From Chrysomallon squamiferum (lineage: Eukaryota > Mollusca > Gastropoda > Neomphalida > Peltospiridae): a stretch of 64,000 nt of DNA. The position numbers were made by a program, and so were the translations under genes. Where the stretch lies: positions 5,492,443-5,556,442 of the forward strand of contig CM022672.1 in assembly GCA_012295275.1 (NCBI GenBank), read 5' to 3'. The notes below the pieces were generated by a model that saw only the letters and a program-made list of their open reading frames with translations, had not been told where the DNA came from and searched no databases. Positions within the stretch are counted from its first letter, which is position 1. Each line of letters starts with the position of its first letter. Shown piece after piece: positions 1 through 13,900 of the stretch.

Positions 1-194
1 TTAAATATTTTTGTTACAATTTGAAATAATGTTAAACTTTACAGACATTAAGTATAAAACATATCGTGCAGTAATAATAATAATATTATTAATATTATAA
101 CGAAATCCCAGTTGAACACTAAAAACTGGTAAAACGTTTTAAATTTATTTGTTTTGTTAGACTGTGAATTAATGTGAATTAAAAATACAGACAC
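1..194 (-). other. STX6 intron, 5' part
   Basis: AT-rich sequence follows the exon ending at 195, with a GTGTCTGT donor on the minus strand. It contains a short ATA/ATT run near 75-100. No further syntaxin exon is visible before the window edge. Confidence 0.7.
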
Positions 195-3100
195 ATTTTG
201 TTCTTCGAGTTCATTGCCAATTTGCTGACTCATGTTTTTCAACACCCCTACACTTGAGGTGATCTGATCCAGTGTGTCATCTTGAGAATGTATCACAAGC
301 TTAAAATCAGAAAAACAGTGTTAAATGCAAGACAATCAATTATTAATCTAAAAACTTAATATATATATATTTTTTAATTATGACATCATTTTAGGATAAG
401 TAATTCCTTATTCATACAGGACTGCACAAAAGACCACTTGAGTGAAACAACTGTTGCTTCTGACAATTGTATTTATCTGTTTGTTTATCATTCTGCTATT
501 CTACATGTTTCTTTCTAATTTCTATGTTCTGACAACATTACCTTTTATTTTTTTTATAGGATATGCAGTTAACTGCTTCAGAATTTGAAGGACACATTTT
601 TGTCTGAATAAATAATTAGAATGCATTTTTGTATAAAGGTACTAAAAAACTTTCCCCAGTTGTTACAAGGTTTTGGATATCTGAAAAAAACACACAAGCA
701 AATTTGGCATTTAGTTCCAACACTTATGACAAGCCAGCAACAAAAATGAATGTACCCTTCTCAACCTGTGATATATTCAAATGGTTCACCAGTATATTTG
801 TGAACTACAAAAATTTACAAAACTCTGTAACCTGTGGTTTAACTGTTACCCCTGCTATTACTATCTATGTGTCTATCATTTATCTACTAAACAATGCTGT
901 TACCTACCTGTTGCTGTTGGTGGGTGTCATCTATAAATCTCTGGTTCGATCTGTCCATCTCATTGTCCAGGCGGGTGTATCGGTCTTGTGCGTATTTTGG
1001 TCCATTTGATGACAGAAGAGACTGCAACAAAAAAAAACAACTAAAAATGTTTAATTTTAATAAAGATTGTATCATGTGTTGTTAACTACCAAATAACATT
1101 TATAAATAACTCTGATGTTGAAATCATAATAATAAAATAAAAGGTAATATATAAAAGTGTTAAGATGCCTTTTCATTATTTATAACATTAATAACACCAT
1201 GATGCATGAATCAAATAAAACAATTATTTTTCAGTATCTGAAATGTATTTAGATAGGTGTAATCATCAATATATCAGAAAACTGAAAATATTTAGCTATT
1301 TACTTGCTTCACAGTGTAACATGAAAACAGTAAAAATAGAACCTGTAAGATAAATTATGGTAATTAATTCCTATTTCAACAACAAAGTTTTAAAATCTCT
1401 AATAATTAAAACAAATTAATAAATATTCTGAACACAATTCACATTAAAATTTTAAAGAGTTATGTTTTCACCTGACGTGCATCTCCTGATTCACGAGGTT
1501 TAGAATTGGGACTTGACAGCTGATCTTTCATTTCCTGACAAAAAATCAAAATAACTTAATAAGAGCAAATTTAAAACCAGTACAAATGATCAAAGAATTG
1601 TTTCTCAATCTATAGCATTTGTTTTCCAAAATGCATGAAGCAAATATTGCTATCTATTTCATAAAATGAATTTCAAGTGTTTTATTTTCTATTTTGTAAT
1701 ATTATTATTAATATTATATACATTTTTAATTATTATCGTTATTATTTATTAAAAAGAAAAACTCACCCGAACTTTTGATTTGGTTCTGTCTATAAATCCT
1801 CTTCTTTCCTGTACAGCAAACTCATCAATTTTAAACTTTCGAGGGTTTTTCTCAACAATACTTAGAAAATGTTAAGGACATATAATAATAATTTTTTTAA
1901 ATCAGCCAATGTTACTACAACAAACTTTAAAATTCAAGGGAACTTTTAAGTCTACCTTCTATATCAATCTAAATATTACCAATCAGAAAATATAATGAGG
2001 AATTTCCTAAGAGAAACTTCATAGTATAGTGCTTAGGCTATCAGTATAGATAAATGTAGGTACTGCAACTGCACAGAGCAAAACAAAAAATAAATTAATT
2101 AAAAAAATAAAAATAAAAAATAAAAAATTACTATTTTGTCTCTTCTATATAACAAAAAAGAAATAAAAATTAAAAAAAAAAAGATAAAAAACAGCTGAGG
2201 GTTAAAATGTGTGTAGTAATAAAACATGCTAATCTTTACAGGGACTCTTTCTGTCACTCTAATCCTTTCAATGCTCCCAGTGGTTTTATACTAACATGGT
2301 TTTTAATCACAGTTAAATATACAGTTAGATAAAATAAAAATCTAATATTCGTTTTGTTTTTCCCACAAAAATATTTTCAGGAGGTTAACTTTGTTTCTCT
2401 TAACTGATCTGAATTCATTAATAAACTGGAGAAATCAAGGATATTGACTGTTTCTTCGAGGTCCTCTAAATCCCATTCAATGCTGCGCAAACTGTTTCGA
2501 AGCTCATTGGTAGTCCAGTCAAGTTCCTCGTGAGAAACAAGATTTGGAGCTGACTGGAGTTCCTTCCAGCGATTGTACAAACCATGAGCACTTGACATAG
2601 CCCTCTCAACTTCACTGAAACAGATAATTATAAAAAAAAAATAAGAGTTAAAATTTTAAAACAGCACTGGTACTAATATTTACTAAACATTAACACCTCA
2701 TTTAAACATGAGCTTAAAATTACTACTATTGTTATATCAAAACATTCACTGTTAAATATAAATAGTTTTTTGAATCAGTATTCATATATCAGAAATGGCC
2801 ATTATTTTTTTGATAAATAGGTGGGAAAAACCAGCAAACAATTATATAGATACAAGTGTGACTTTTTAAAAAAAAATTTTAGATTATTATGATTTACAGA
2901 GAATATTAGTTTTCAATTTAAGTGATTTATATCTGTACCATTCCGAGTAAGTGACTGTATGCATTTTTAAAAATATATATAAATAAACAAAAATAATAAA
3001 ATATTGTCATATCTCAATGAATTAATGAAAGCATATGTGGGATTATAAACAAAAATGACAAAATAATGCAAGTTTATGACCTAATAACATTAAGTCAATG

Positions 3101-3764
3101 ATTTTCCTAGTATAGTCATACTTTTATTTCTTTAAATGTTATTTATCAAAATATCACTACTTCAGGTAACAATTACTTGTTTGAAACAGTTCAAATTATT
3201 ATAAATTGTTGCCGTTAATGCCAACAATATAAATGTATTTTTCTGCTGCTATCACATATTTTAATTAATGCACAAAATTTTATAATCCATATGACGATAT
3301 GTATTCCACTTGTCTTCTTCGTATTTTAGTCTAAAATGGCAATTTCTGAAACTGAATATCTGGTGACTGATATAAGAATCACAGACTAATTATATTTTCT
3401 CAGTATTCTGCTAAAGTATCTGGTTATGGTCTTCATTATAATTATTATGGAAATGTAAAAACATTCAAAATAATAACTCCACTTCATTAATTCGATATGG
3501 CATACTGTACTTTATTATTAAAGTATGGAATAGCTCTATATATTGTATTAAAAAATAAGCGAATAATGTTAAATGAAAAAAAATGTTAACAGATGTATAA
3601 ATATGATAAATCGTGTACTTAATGAAAAAAGTTAATCGAAAAAAGGCGTTCAACGAAAATAGTTATTATAGCAGCGTGCATTGACGTTTCAAACAAATAA
3701 ACATATAGAAGATTAATTTTAAAACTGACTCTTTGACGACAAAAAATGGATCTTCTAAAGACAT
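195..3764 (-). CDS. STX6: Syntaxin-6 (t-SNARE), 3' part beyond window
   Basis: Qc-SNARE of the trans-Golgi network and endosomes, acting in retrograde vesicle fusion. Six coding exons are read on the minus strand: 3764-3730, 2614-2445, 1861-1767, 1534-1472, 1021-908 and 299-195. They give 194 residues in one consistent frame. The start MSLEDPFFVV matches the vertebrate syntaxin-6 N-terminus. The three-helix Habc-type domain follows (DWTTNELRNSLRSIEWDLED, then SIVEKNPRKF) and then a variable linker. The last exon holds the first half of the SNARE helix (SVGVLKNMSQQIGNELEEQ). The rest of the SNARE helix and the C-terminal membrane anchor must lie left of position 1. Junctions are ordinary GT-AG except 2445/1861, which has U12-type signals (see findings). 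The gene is head-to-head with PHPT1. Syntaxin-10 is the only close alternative and is a vertebrate duplicate. Confidence 0.95.
1862..2444 (-). other. STX6: U12-type (minor spliceosome) intron of STX6
   Basis: Read on the minus strand, the intron opens with ATATCCTT (2444-2437), the exact U12 AT-class donor consensus. It has TCCTTAAC (1878-1871), the exact U12 branch-site consensus, ten bases from the exon, and no polypyrimidine tract. The frame joins A + GT to give serine in ETVSIVEKNP, which matches vertebrate ETISIVEANP, and this makes the last intron bases AA. Ending one base later at AG would shift the frame and soon reach a stop. Confidence 0.82.
2615..3729 (-). other. STX6 intron 1
   Basis: An intron of 1115 bp between the 35-nt first coding exon and the Habc exon. 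The donor is GTCAGT and the acceptor CTGTTTCAG. It is AT-rich and unremarkable; no coding sequence or mobile element was recognised. Confidence 0.8.
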
Positions 3765-4482
3765 CCTGCTCAAGACATGGAATCACACGTTCGAATTTAA
3801 CAAAGGCAGCCTATATCAGCAATAAACTCGCCAAAGATCGAAAATGGCGAGTCCAAGTATGACGTCGAAAGGGTTTTCCCAGTTGACAGCAAAATACCGA
3901 CCGAACTACTGAATAAATATCACCGTATCAAAAAAGCGGACTTACCGTATATATATATTAACCGCTTGTTGGTGTTATTATGTGGATGTTTTCAGAGTGT
4001 TTGTTTGTTACTTTTATCAAAATGTTTTCTTAATTTCGGAATGAGACACACACAGATCATGATTATTTATTATACTATTGTTATTGTGTTTTCTTAATTA
4101 TTATTTAATTTATCTATTATTTGTATCTTTTTTAACTGATATACATTAAACTACATCAGTCTGAATTTAAATAAACTATCTTTCTTTCTTTTTTGATTTT
4201 TCTTTTATGATTATTATTATTATTTTAGTATAAATTATTCCAGTTAAGTTAATATATTTATAATTTTCGGTCAATTGTCGCCTGATTTGCACCCATATGA
4301 TATGAGTAGTTAATTAAGATAATCTTTTATTTTCCTCCTTTTCAAATTTTAAGTAGTTAGTAAATCGACCTTATCTAAAAATATCTGATTTAGAAATAAC
4401 ATATGAGTTTTAATGCCTTAATCTAAATATATTTATATCAATTTTATTTATTTATTTACTATTTGTTCTGCATGTTCGAACA

Positions 4483-4483
4483 C

Positions 4484-4547
<64 letters not shown>
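4483..4547. repeat. (GA)n microsatellite
   Basis: An uninterrupted GA dinucleotide run of about 65 bp between the STX6 and PHPT1 promoters. On one strand it is a pure purine tract able to form triplex DNA, and GAGA-type factors can bind such runs. Confidence 0.95.
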
Positions 4548-4551
<4 letters not shown>

Positions 4552-4567
4552 ACTGTTTTTTTTTCTT

Positions 4568-4583
4568 CTTATTATTATTATTA

Positions 4584-4623
<40 letters not shown>
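4568..4623. repeat. (ATT)n microsatellite
   Basis: A TTA/ATT trinucleotide run with one interruption, just upstream of the PHPT1 promoter-proximal segment. Confidence 0.95.
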
Positions 4624-4625
<2 letters not shown>

Positions 4626-4914
4626 CAGCTAGAAGATAACTATGTAAAATGTAATTATTATATGCTTATGATTTTATGATGAATAAGTGCTCGAGAAGAG
4701 CTACGCAGAAGCTCACATATCTCATCTGTACTGGTTCGGTTTTTGTATTCTAATACGTTTTCGTTTTTCTTATCTCCCGCGCATGGGCAGACTTCACCCA
4801 AGCCAAACAGGAAAGTTTTTGCAAAGTTCGGAACCTTGCTAAAGAGTCGCGTCGAGCCGTGGATTATTTTCACGTTGTTCATTGTGTTTCAGTCATTCAT
4901 AGTGGATAGTTACA

Positions 4915-7900
4915 ATGGCGGGAGCTTCTGCAATATCGTCTGCCGGTGCTATCCGGAACTCTAAGCTGAAGTCCATTGAAGATATAGTGATTGATAAATC
5001 GGGAAAGTTCAAGTATATTCTTATGAAGATTCACGATCCAGACAAAGATCGTGAATTTAAACACATCGTCCGCGGGAACAGCAAAGCGCATTACCACGGT
5101 AGGCAGCAAGACGCAAAAGCAAGGGCAGTTCCAGTAGATTTCAAATGGGGAGGGAACACCGATACTTCCATTTAATTTTTAGGGGAAAAAAAAAAAAAGA
5201 GAAGAAAGTTAGAACATGTAACTAAAATTACTTATTTATTTAATCCGTAATGGGATGGTGGTCGAAAATGCTAATTATTATTATATAATTTATAATCGGC
5301 AAAAAAGATAAATTAATAATTAAATCTGGAACACCCCCTATGCTATTTACTATAATATTTCAATTATATTAGAATATTATTACACTGTTCTGTTTGTTGT
5401 AAATAATCATATCCCTATTATCACTGCATATGTTTGTATATCATTTAGGTTTATATGCACGTAAGTGTATATTTGCATATGTTTATATTAGTGAAAAGGC
5501 AGAGACATAAGACGATAAGTATCATTTAGTGACTTTTTAAAAAATAGTTTACATAACAAACGGCTGCTCTTGCATGACTTTTAATTAAATAATAAATATC
5601 CACATTGGACAGCAGTATTTTGTCACATCACCCTGCAAGCATCACTCTTTAAGTGATATAACTCAGCAAAGCTATTTGTATTGTTATCAAGATGGACAAT
5701 AATAATAGTTTTTAAAAAATATTGTAATTTTTTTTAGTATAATCACATGCTCACAATTTTTGAACATTTATAAAGATCTAAAAATGTAATCTTGGCATTT
5801 AACTATTAAGTCATCAAAGTTCACGGAACAAAAGTGTAGATAGATATATATAAATTATTCAGCAACTACAACCAGATATAAATTATGCAAACAATTTGTT
5901 TGATTTGAATCATCATAAATAATAATTTCTTAAGTATTATTCCATTCAAGCAGAACTTAATTTCTAAATTTTTATTTTATAATATCTATATCTATCTATC
6001 AGTACTTCAGTAAATTTTTATATTAACCATGTTAAGAAACAGAATGTCTTTGTCAGTAAATTAATGCGAGATCTAATTAATTATTAACAGGAAGAGATTT
6101 TATATGTGTACTTTAAGCAAATAAGAAAATACATATCACAGCCTTTAAGATAAAGAGTAAATTCTAGAATGGGTTACACATACTTCACAGATGCAAATCT
6201 GTTTTTCAGTTTTCCTGCACCAGATAAGATTAAAAGCAGACACCAGTTATTTAATTCCAATGAAATTATAAAATATTTCATACCTCAAAGATTTTATTAA
6301 ACTTTAAAGATATTTTAATTGCACAGCATGTGGTTGGCATTTTTCCATGATGGAATTGAAATGGGAAAAACAAGTAAATAATGAAAGTCAAAAATTATTT
6401 CTTAAATTTACTGTTAATAAATAATATTATTTGGCCGACTGTTAAATATATAATTAGGCAGATGGAGTGCTTATGGATTAATACAGTCAGCCCTAAGATT
6501 AATGGACAACTGATAAAGGAATATCTAGTGTACCAGAGTGGTGTCATAGGAACAGCAACAAAAACATAATATCACATAGCAGATGGTAGTTTTACACATC
6601 ATACATAGATGTCATAAGCAATGAAAATATTTATAAAAACAATACTGCTGTAATTTCATTTATTTTAGCAATGTCTTAGTACTATTGCAATTGATATTGC
6701 TGATTTATTATATAAATTATAATTTATTTAGTAAAAATCTGAAGCTATACTGGCAAATGGTTGCAATGAATTTATTATTATATTTTGTTTATTTCTTTTT
6801 TATTTCACTATAATCAAACCATACTTCAAAAGAACAGGACCATTGCTTCTGAAGGTTTTAAAAGGATTAGTCACTTTAATTCTTTTTAACATTAGCGCCA
6901 TTGTGTCTGCTGACTCTTGCATGAAAGAAATAATATTTTCCAAATAACAGTCAATTACAGGTTATTAGGTATAATTATTACTGTTGTTACTGACCTGTTT
7001 ACTATTATTCATATATATTTTAGAAATATTTTTAGTGTTGCTATTAGTACAGCTCTTATTACAATAATGATTTTAATAATACTTTATATGTTCACTATAA
7101 TTATATCTAATCCAGATATAAAGATACTAAATAACTTCCATAATTATACCATGCCTTTATTCATGCTGTCACAAATATTTTGCAGATAATCATCAAAAAT
7201 GTATGTGTGTCTATGTGATACAAATATATATATATATATATCACCTAACTGGTACATCAATTATGTTCAAAGATCATTGTGCTTATTACTTATGTAATTT
7301 AAAATAGCCATTATTAAAATTTTGTAATAGAACTGAACTTTAATGCATGTAATTTGGTTCACATTTTATCCAGTCTTAATGGTATAGTGTTTAAATCATT
7401 GGCTTTAACAATGGACCATTGGTACATAAAAATGTCTGAATCCTGCAGTCATCTCTAGAACTGTTAGAGGAACCACATATATATATGAATATACCACAGC
7501 ATCTTTTATCCAGCTGATCAGTAGTCAGACAATACAGATAGACCTTAAGATCTGCTCAAGGCACATATATTTTGTTAGATACAATAATTTATTTGCCAAT
7601 TATATTTTAATGCATTTAGAAAAAGACACAAAATATACTTATATACAATAGAATCATATACCGACACTCAGAGAAAGAACTAGTATAGACCACATTTACA
7701 AAGATAGTGAAATTATTTTCCTTGAGTATAGAGGTCAGGTTTTAAAGTACTCTGTTGTCTGTGACAACCCAATTTCCACTAAAGCAATCAAATTACAGAA
7801 ACTGAAATATAGATTTTTCTCTTGTAAAAGTGAAAATCCAGTCTGTTTCACAGTTTTATTATACTCTCACTAAACAGAAAAATGTCAGTTTGGTTCTAGG

Positions 7901-10900
7901 GTTTTTTCTCAACCGTTTATTAAATCTACAGCAGATGTAAAAAAAAAAAGAAAAAAAAAAGAAAAGAATGTTATTTAATTATACACACGAGTTAAAATAC
8001 AGTGGAAAGTATTTGTACAAATGTATGATTTATTACGTATTTCCAATATATAAATACTTGTTTTTGGTTTTTGATTTATTTTCATTAACGCATTTTGTTA
8101 AAACATCACATGTTCATAAAAGCACATGACATCACTTATCAAGTTAGCTTATGAATATTGTTTGTTGCACATACACAATATAATATCAAAAGTGTTATGA
8201 GTCAAACAACATCAGATTGGATGAAAGATGTCTTAATCATTTCAGCTGTGGAGCAGATGATGGGAACATAATATAAAAGTGATCATTAATTCCACTTAAC
8301 AGAAACCAGAAAACTTCATCATGGTTGTATGGATATAATTTGATTATCAAAATGTTTCCCTAAACAAATCAGTTGAGAATAGTCTTGCCTTTGATTAAAA
8401 AGGAAGCCTCGAGAGACTGCATTCATTTACCAAATAATTTTCAAAACAAATTATTTTGATCAGTCAATTAAGTCATTTATAACAGTAATTTAATGTATTA
8501 AATATTTAAGTGTAAAAATAATTTAAAAAAAAAATTTAAATACTTTAATATTTCTGTACAGTTCCAAATCTGCTTTGTTAAATTTAAAGGAAAAAAAGAC
8601 AAGAAATCAGTCACAACTTTAATAGATTTGAACAATCAAATCAAACACAAAATACAGGACAGTTTATTACTGGAAGTTTTTGTCATGGTTTTTGGTGTTG
8701 GTGTTTTAATCAGAACGATCCAGTTGATGTTGGCATTGTGCATGTCACACAGGTTTGGGACAGACTGACTGAACATATCTACCCAGCACTCAAGTCTGAA
8801 TATACTGAAGTGGTGTTTTCTTATTACAGCAAGCTGTTGAGCAACATTCATGTATTATTTTCTAGCTTATCCACTGGCCATTTACATTTTTAAAATGCAA
8901 GATGAATGTTCACATACATTATACTCCTTCATTTTAGTAACTGTAGATGTCTGGATGATCTTGACATATATAACATATACATACATCTGTCCACACACAC
9001 ACACACATTTCATACATGAATGCATAGCAACATACATGCAATAAAGTTTAAAATGAATTGGTGATCTTAATACATTTAATATGATACAATTAATTTACAT
9101 CATGCAGTTTTGATTCTTGAACTTAGCAATTACTTGGTACATTTTTTATAACTAAGATCAAGTTTTGTTTGTTAGATTGTTTTGTCAAATAACCGACCAC
9201 TGTTAATTTCTGGCAATTCTTTTGATGCAAGTGTTAATTGGCTATTGCAAAAAGTGATTTCAGTAAAGAGAGGTAAAAAGATAAAAATTCTTGAACACAT
9301 TAGCAGGATGGAAAATGAATAAAAATAAATATATATATTATATAAAAGGAAAGAAAAATGAATTCTATTATAAAATGATAAAAATATGAATAAATAAAAA
9401 TTACTAACAAATTATTTAATCAAAGCTTAGGTTCAGAATTGTTTGAACACTGTATTTGCTGGAAAAAAAAAAAAAAATTGAATGAGATCAAAAGCTTTTT
9501 CTTAACAGAATGATCAACTTGTCAGCAAAGTGAATGATCTTGTTTTATTTTCTTTGTTCAATTTCACAAATGATTAAACAATGAAAAATAGAGAATTCTT
9601 TTATTATCAATTTTATTTATTAAAAAAGGCCAATAAATTTAAAAAAATCACATTTTTGTAAATGTTTAATAATGCAAGAAAAATAATTATGTAGATTTGT
9701 TAGAGCTTTGGCTAATGGAATTTATTCATTTATTAGTGTGTTTGTGAGGTAAAGGTGCCTGTGTTCATAATTACTTGTTAGTACTAAGTATTTTAAGGTC
9801 TTGTTAGACAAATATTCCTTCATTCTGACTAAACTAACAGTTTCAAGATTTGTTCTCTTCCTTTAATTTTACATTTTTGTACAAGCCAATGTTCATAATT
9901 ACATGTTAATACTGAAATATGTTATATGACAAATATCCTTTAATTCTGACTAATCTTACATTACACAAAAAAAATCAAAGATAAATGAAAAGTTCAGTAA
10001 ATAGCTGAACTTGAAAAACTAAAACCATATATATTTTGTGTCTTTTATATCTGTTTCATTTCATTTTTATGACTTTCATTTAATCATTACTTTTCTATGC
10101 TACACACATGATTCATACATTTTTTGCATACATTTGGAAAAGAAATCTGTTATCTTTATATGAATAAGTTAGGTATGTTTGATAGTCATAAACCCACCAC
10201 TAATAATTGCACATTTAGTACTTTTATTACCTGCTGGGTAAAAGAAATGATTTTCTGTGGTATACACATATTGTGTATTGCACACTTGGAATACGTATAT
10301 TTATACAATCGTACCTGTATGTAACAGGTGGTGCTGATTAGAGAACAATGTGTTTTTATTTTTCATCTGTACACATACATATTTTACAAGTATTTATTTT
10401 TTCTGCTGTGTGTACCTCTGCATGTGTGTTTGCTTTGTATTCTTAGGTCTTATACACACTTTTCAAAGCACCACAACACTGTAATTGGTTCACAAGTTTT
10501 GACATTTGGAATGAGTGATAACAAACATATTTCGCTGGAAAGTCAGCCGAACTGAGTCTTAGCCAGGCAGTACCATCACGAAAAAAAATGTGGCTGAGAA
10601 CATTGTAGACATTCCAGCAGCAGGTAATCAATCTGACTAAAACTCAGTTTTCATTCACTCATACGCAGAGGCGCATATAAACGTGTGGGTGGTAACAGCA
10701 TTGATTCCCCCTCTGGGGATAATCCATCGTATTTCTTTGCCCATTCTGATACATAATATCAAAGACTCCCATTTTAGTCATTTAGAAAATAAAACAGAGC
10801 TGCTGCAAGAATTTTATAAAAAAAAATTATGTGTTTTATTAAAGAATTTAACACAAACTGTATTGTCCATTCTGACCAATAATTCAGTCAATTTGCACCT

Positions 10901-13900
10901 GTCTTCCATTGTCATAATTTGCAAAATGAAAGCATTTGAAGGAGAAACAATTTTTTATTTTTTTTTTTTTTTTTTGTAGGTTTTAAATGTTAATATCTTT
11001 GTTGAATAAATAATTTATTAGTCATTCAAAGCAGTAGTTCATTAGTTTATCCAAGTTTTCCAGTTCTGCTTTCAGTTTTCAGAGGAATAAAAAGTTATGA
11101 AAGTATTCCTTTCTTCTAGATATGTAGGTCATTAAACAGCATTTTATTTTATTTACTCCACATAATTTTTATATAAATAAATGTGCATATTTTAAATACC
11201 TTATAGTTATATGTAATGTAAATATAACAATACACTGATTGATTTACATGGTGCACACACACATACACACACACACAACAGCACAATGCAGTGATACACA
11301 GATATGTTTAACTATGTAATATACATCTTAGGCTCATTGAATATGATTATATTACACTTCTCAATGAGCCAGTAATACATACACATTAGCTATGTGATAC
11401 TGCACAAATTTTCACTGTGAATTTGGTAAAGATTTTACATATATACAATTACACTACAAGAACAAAGAGAGAGAATGTGAAATAATCTTTACAGCATTTT
11501 CTTTAGCACAAGTATACATATATATATATATACACATATATACATACACATACATACATACACATATACATACACATATACATACATGTGTGCTAAAGAA
11601 AATCCTGTAAAGATTATTTCACTCTCTTTCACTTTGTTTTCATGGTGTGAGTAATTATTCAAATAACTTTGAAAGCAGTCTCAGAGAAAGAGCTGAATGC
11701 TTTTTGAATCTTTGAGATCATGTGCATGCAGGAATACCTGGAAAATCCACCAGATATCTTTACAAATTCCTCTGGCAGCACAGAGAATGCAAACTGCACA
11801 TGAGTGTATAGAGTAGCTGTATCTTTTTTTTGTGTTGTTTTTTCTTCAACCAGACTGATTTAGAAAGAATAACATTACCATGACTCTAACATCTCTTTAA
11901 GACAGACATGTTAACATATGCATATGTGTTTGTTCTGTACATGTTCCATATGTTTACCTTTTACTTCCTTTTCTTTTTTGTTGTAATTTTGAAGTTTTCT
12001 TATTGTTTAATGCAGGATGGGATTTATTTTTGCTTTATAAGAATGTTTTACTGTACTAAATTTGTAACATGTCATGGTTATAATTTCTTTTCTTTTTTTT
12101 TTATCATATTTTTTCTTTTTTTTTTGTTGATTATAATATTTTTGATTGTTTTTGGATTAATTTAATTAAATAATATTATTCTAAAATGTTGTAGCTTGGA
12201 ACTTTTTATTTATTTATTTGTTTATTTTTAATTTATTATTGTTGTTGTTGCTATAATTTAGAAAGTACTGTTAATGTCAAATTCTGAAACATATACACAC
12301 ATGCAGCCTGTTTCTCTTTGGTGCAGCAGGTTTTAAAGAATGTGAATCTTTTTTCAGTTTTCTTTGTTTTGTCCTTCATTATGATTTTTTTGAAGGAATA
12401 CATGAAAATGCATTATTTTTATTTATTATCATTTGAATATATCATTAAAAAGTATGGCGAATATGTGAAATACTGTATCACATACAATTCAGAAAAGACA
12501 TATACCAGTATGATGATCTGTGTTTGCTGTCTCTCTTCCAAACTTACATCAAGAGTAATTATAAATAATAATAACAATATATAATTCAGGTTTAAGGTGT
12601 TGTATTTTGCCAAGTATGTTACATAGTTTTGTCATTACAATTTTATATAATTTGGTTATATTTGATTACACAATATCATTAGATCATATTATTTTATTCA
12701 TCATGTTAGGTATATTTATTCAGTCAGATGTATTCTTCTTACAAATTATGTTTTAATTAGCCTATTCTGATACTAATATACTTTAGTTTTGTAAATCATC
12801 TAATTTGTTATCGCTGTTTTACTGATATTGCCAGTTTGTTGTATTTCAATTATTTAGTTAAATATGTTTGGTATTTTCTTAATTAAAATTTATTTATAAT
12901 TTACACACCTTCTGCCTTCATGATATGACAGTGATGCTTAAATTATTTTACCTGGAATGCTTGGTATTTTTGTAATTAAATTTCATATCTAATTTATATT
13001 TTCTTCATTCTTAATTTTATTAGATGGGAATTACCTGAATTATTTTGTGCAGGATGTCTGGAATTTTGGTAAAATTAAAAGATTTATATCTAATTTAATT
13101 ATCATTTGCATTCGCATTGCTGTTAGATCAGGATTACTTAAATTATTTTGTCAAGTATGTTTGGTATTTTCATAACATCACACACACACACACACTGTTT
13201 TTATATTTCTTCTCGCTGCATTATCTGTTTATCCTAATCTAACCCAACACAAGGAGATGTTTAGTAAATCAACACGAAAAACATATCTGTCATAATTGTT
13301 CCAAGGAGCCTTTCTTTTACTGCTAAACTTTTGTTGGCCATAATTCAAGTACCACTGGGAGCCCGTACTTGCTTGGGGCTAGGAAGTGTGATACAGTTGT
13401 TGGTGATTTGTGAATTGCTGATGTTCCAGCCCATCCTGCTGTAGCAGCAGTAGCTTGGTGTGTAGCCGAGTGCACCACCAGCACAGAAGGTTGGTGAACC
13501 CGAGGATGATGTATATTTATCGTGACTTGCGAATGTTCCTTATGTTACTCCCATTCAGGTTAGAGAAGGTTACTGCTTTCTGGTGTTCTCTATCACCTGT
13601 GTTACACTGGTAACTGGTAGAATTACTAGCTGTATTACACGTTATTGTCAGTCCACATTTGTACGAGTCATGTTTTATACATTAATTTAATTTTTTACCT
13701 GTAACACTGGCTGATGTTACCAGACGTTTTAGTTATATAGCATTTTTCACTGTTAGTTAGTGCAAAAATTTCATCAGAGTTTAACTTTAAAAAAAAAAAA
13801 AAAAAAATTAATGAAAACTGTTTATTCTTCTAAAATGGTCAGTCTTGTTAATGTCTTTTTTTTTTTTTATCACCATTTTAATGCAAAAGAAAATGATCTT

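Larger units (their letters stand above)
3765..4914. promoter_or_regulatory. Head-to-head promoter region of STX6 and PHPT1
   Basis: The two start codons lie 1150 bp apart on opposite strands. The STX6-proximal part (about 3650-3960) is richer in CG than its surroundings. It holds a CRE-like TGACGTCG at 3860-3867 and an AAAATGGCGA YY1-like site at 3842-3851. The PHPT1-proximal part (about 4690-4914) is also less AT-rich. Between them lie a long GA and an ATT microsatellite, so two separate cores are as likely as one bidirectional core. No TATA box can be assigned with confidence. Confidence 0.55.

Noticed and set aside
629-1009. 126-codon plus-strand frame
   Set aside because: It is antisense to a real STX6 exon (1021-908), and the rest is intron.
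1862-2444. Ordinary AT-AG or GT-AG reading of the STX6 intron
   Set aside because: Ending at AG breaks the frame and loses the conserved SIVEKNPRKF segment. The only nearby GT donor (ACA/GTCAAT) pairs with TTGAG to delete conserved residues. The U12 reading fits best.
3845-3916. Short plus-strand frame starting ATGGCGAGTCC upstream of PHPT1
   Set aside because: Only about 22 codons, opposite to the STX6 5' region, no family match; the ATGGCG looks like a promoter YY1-type site.
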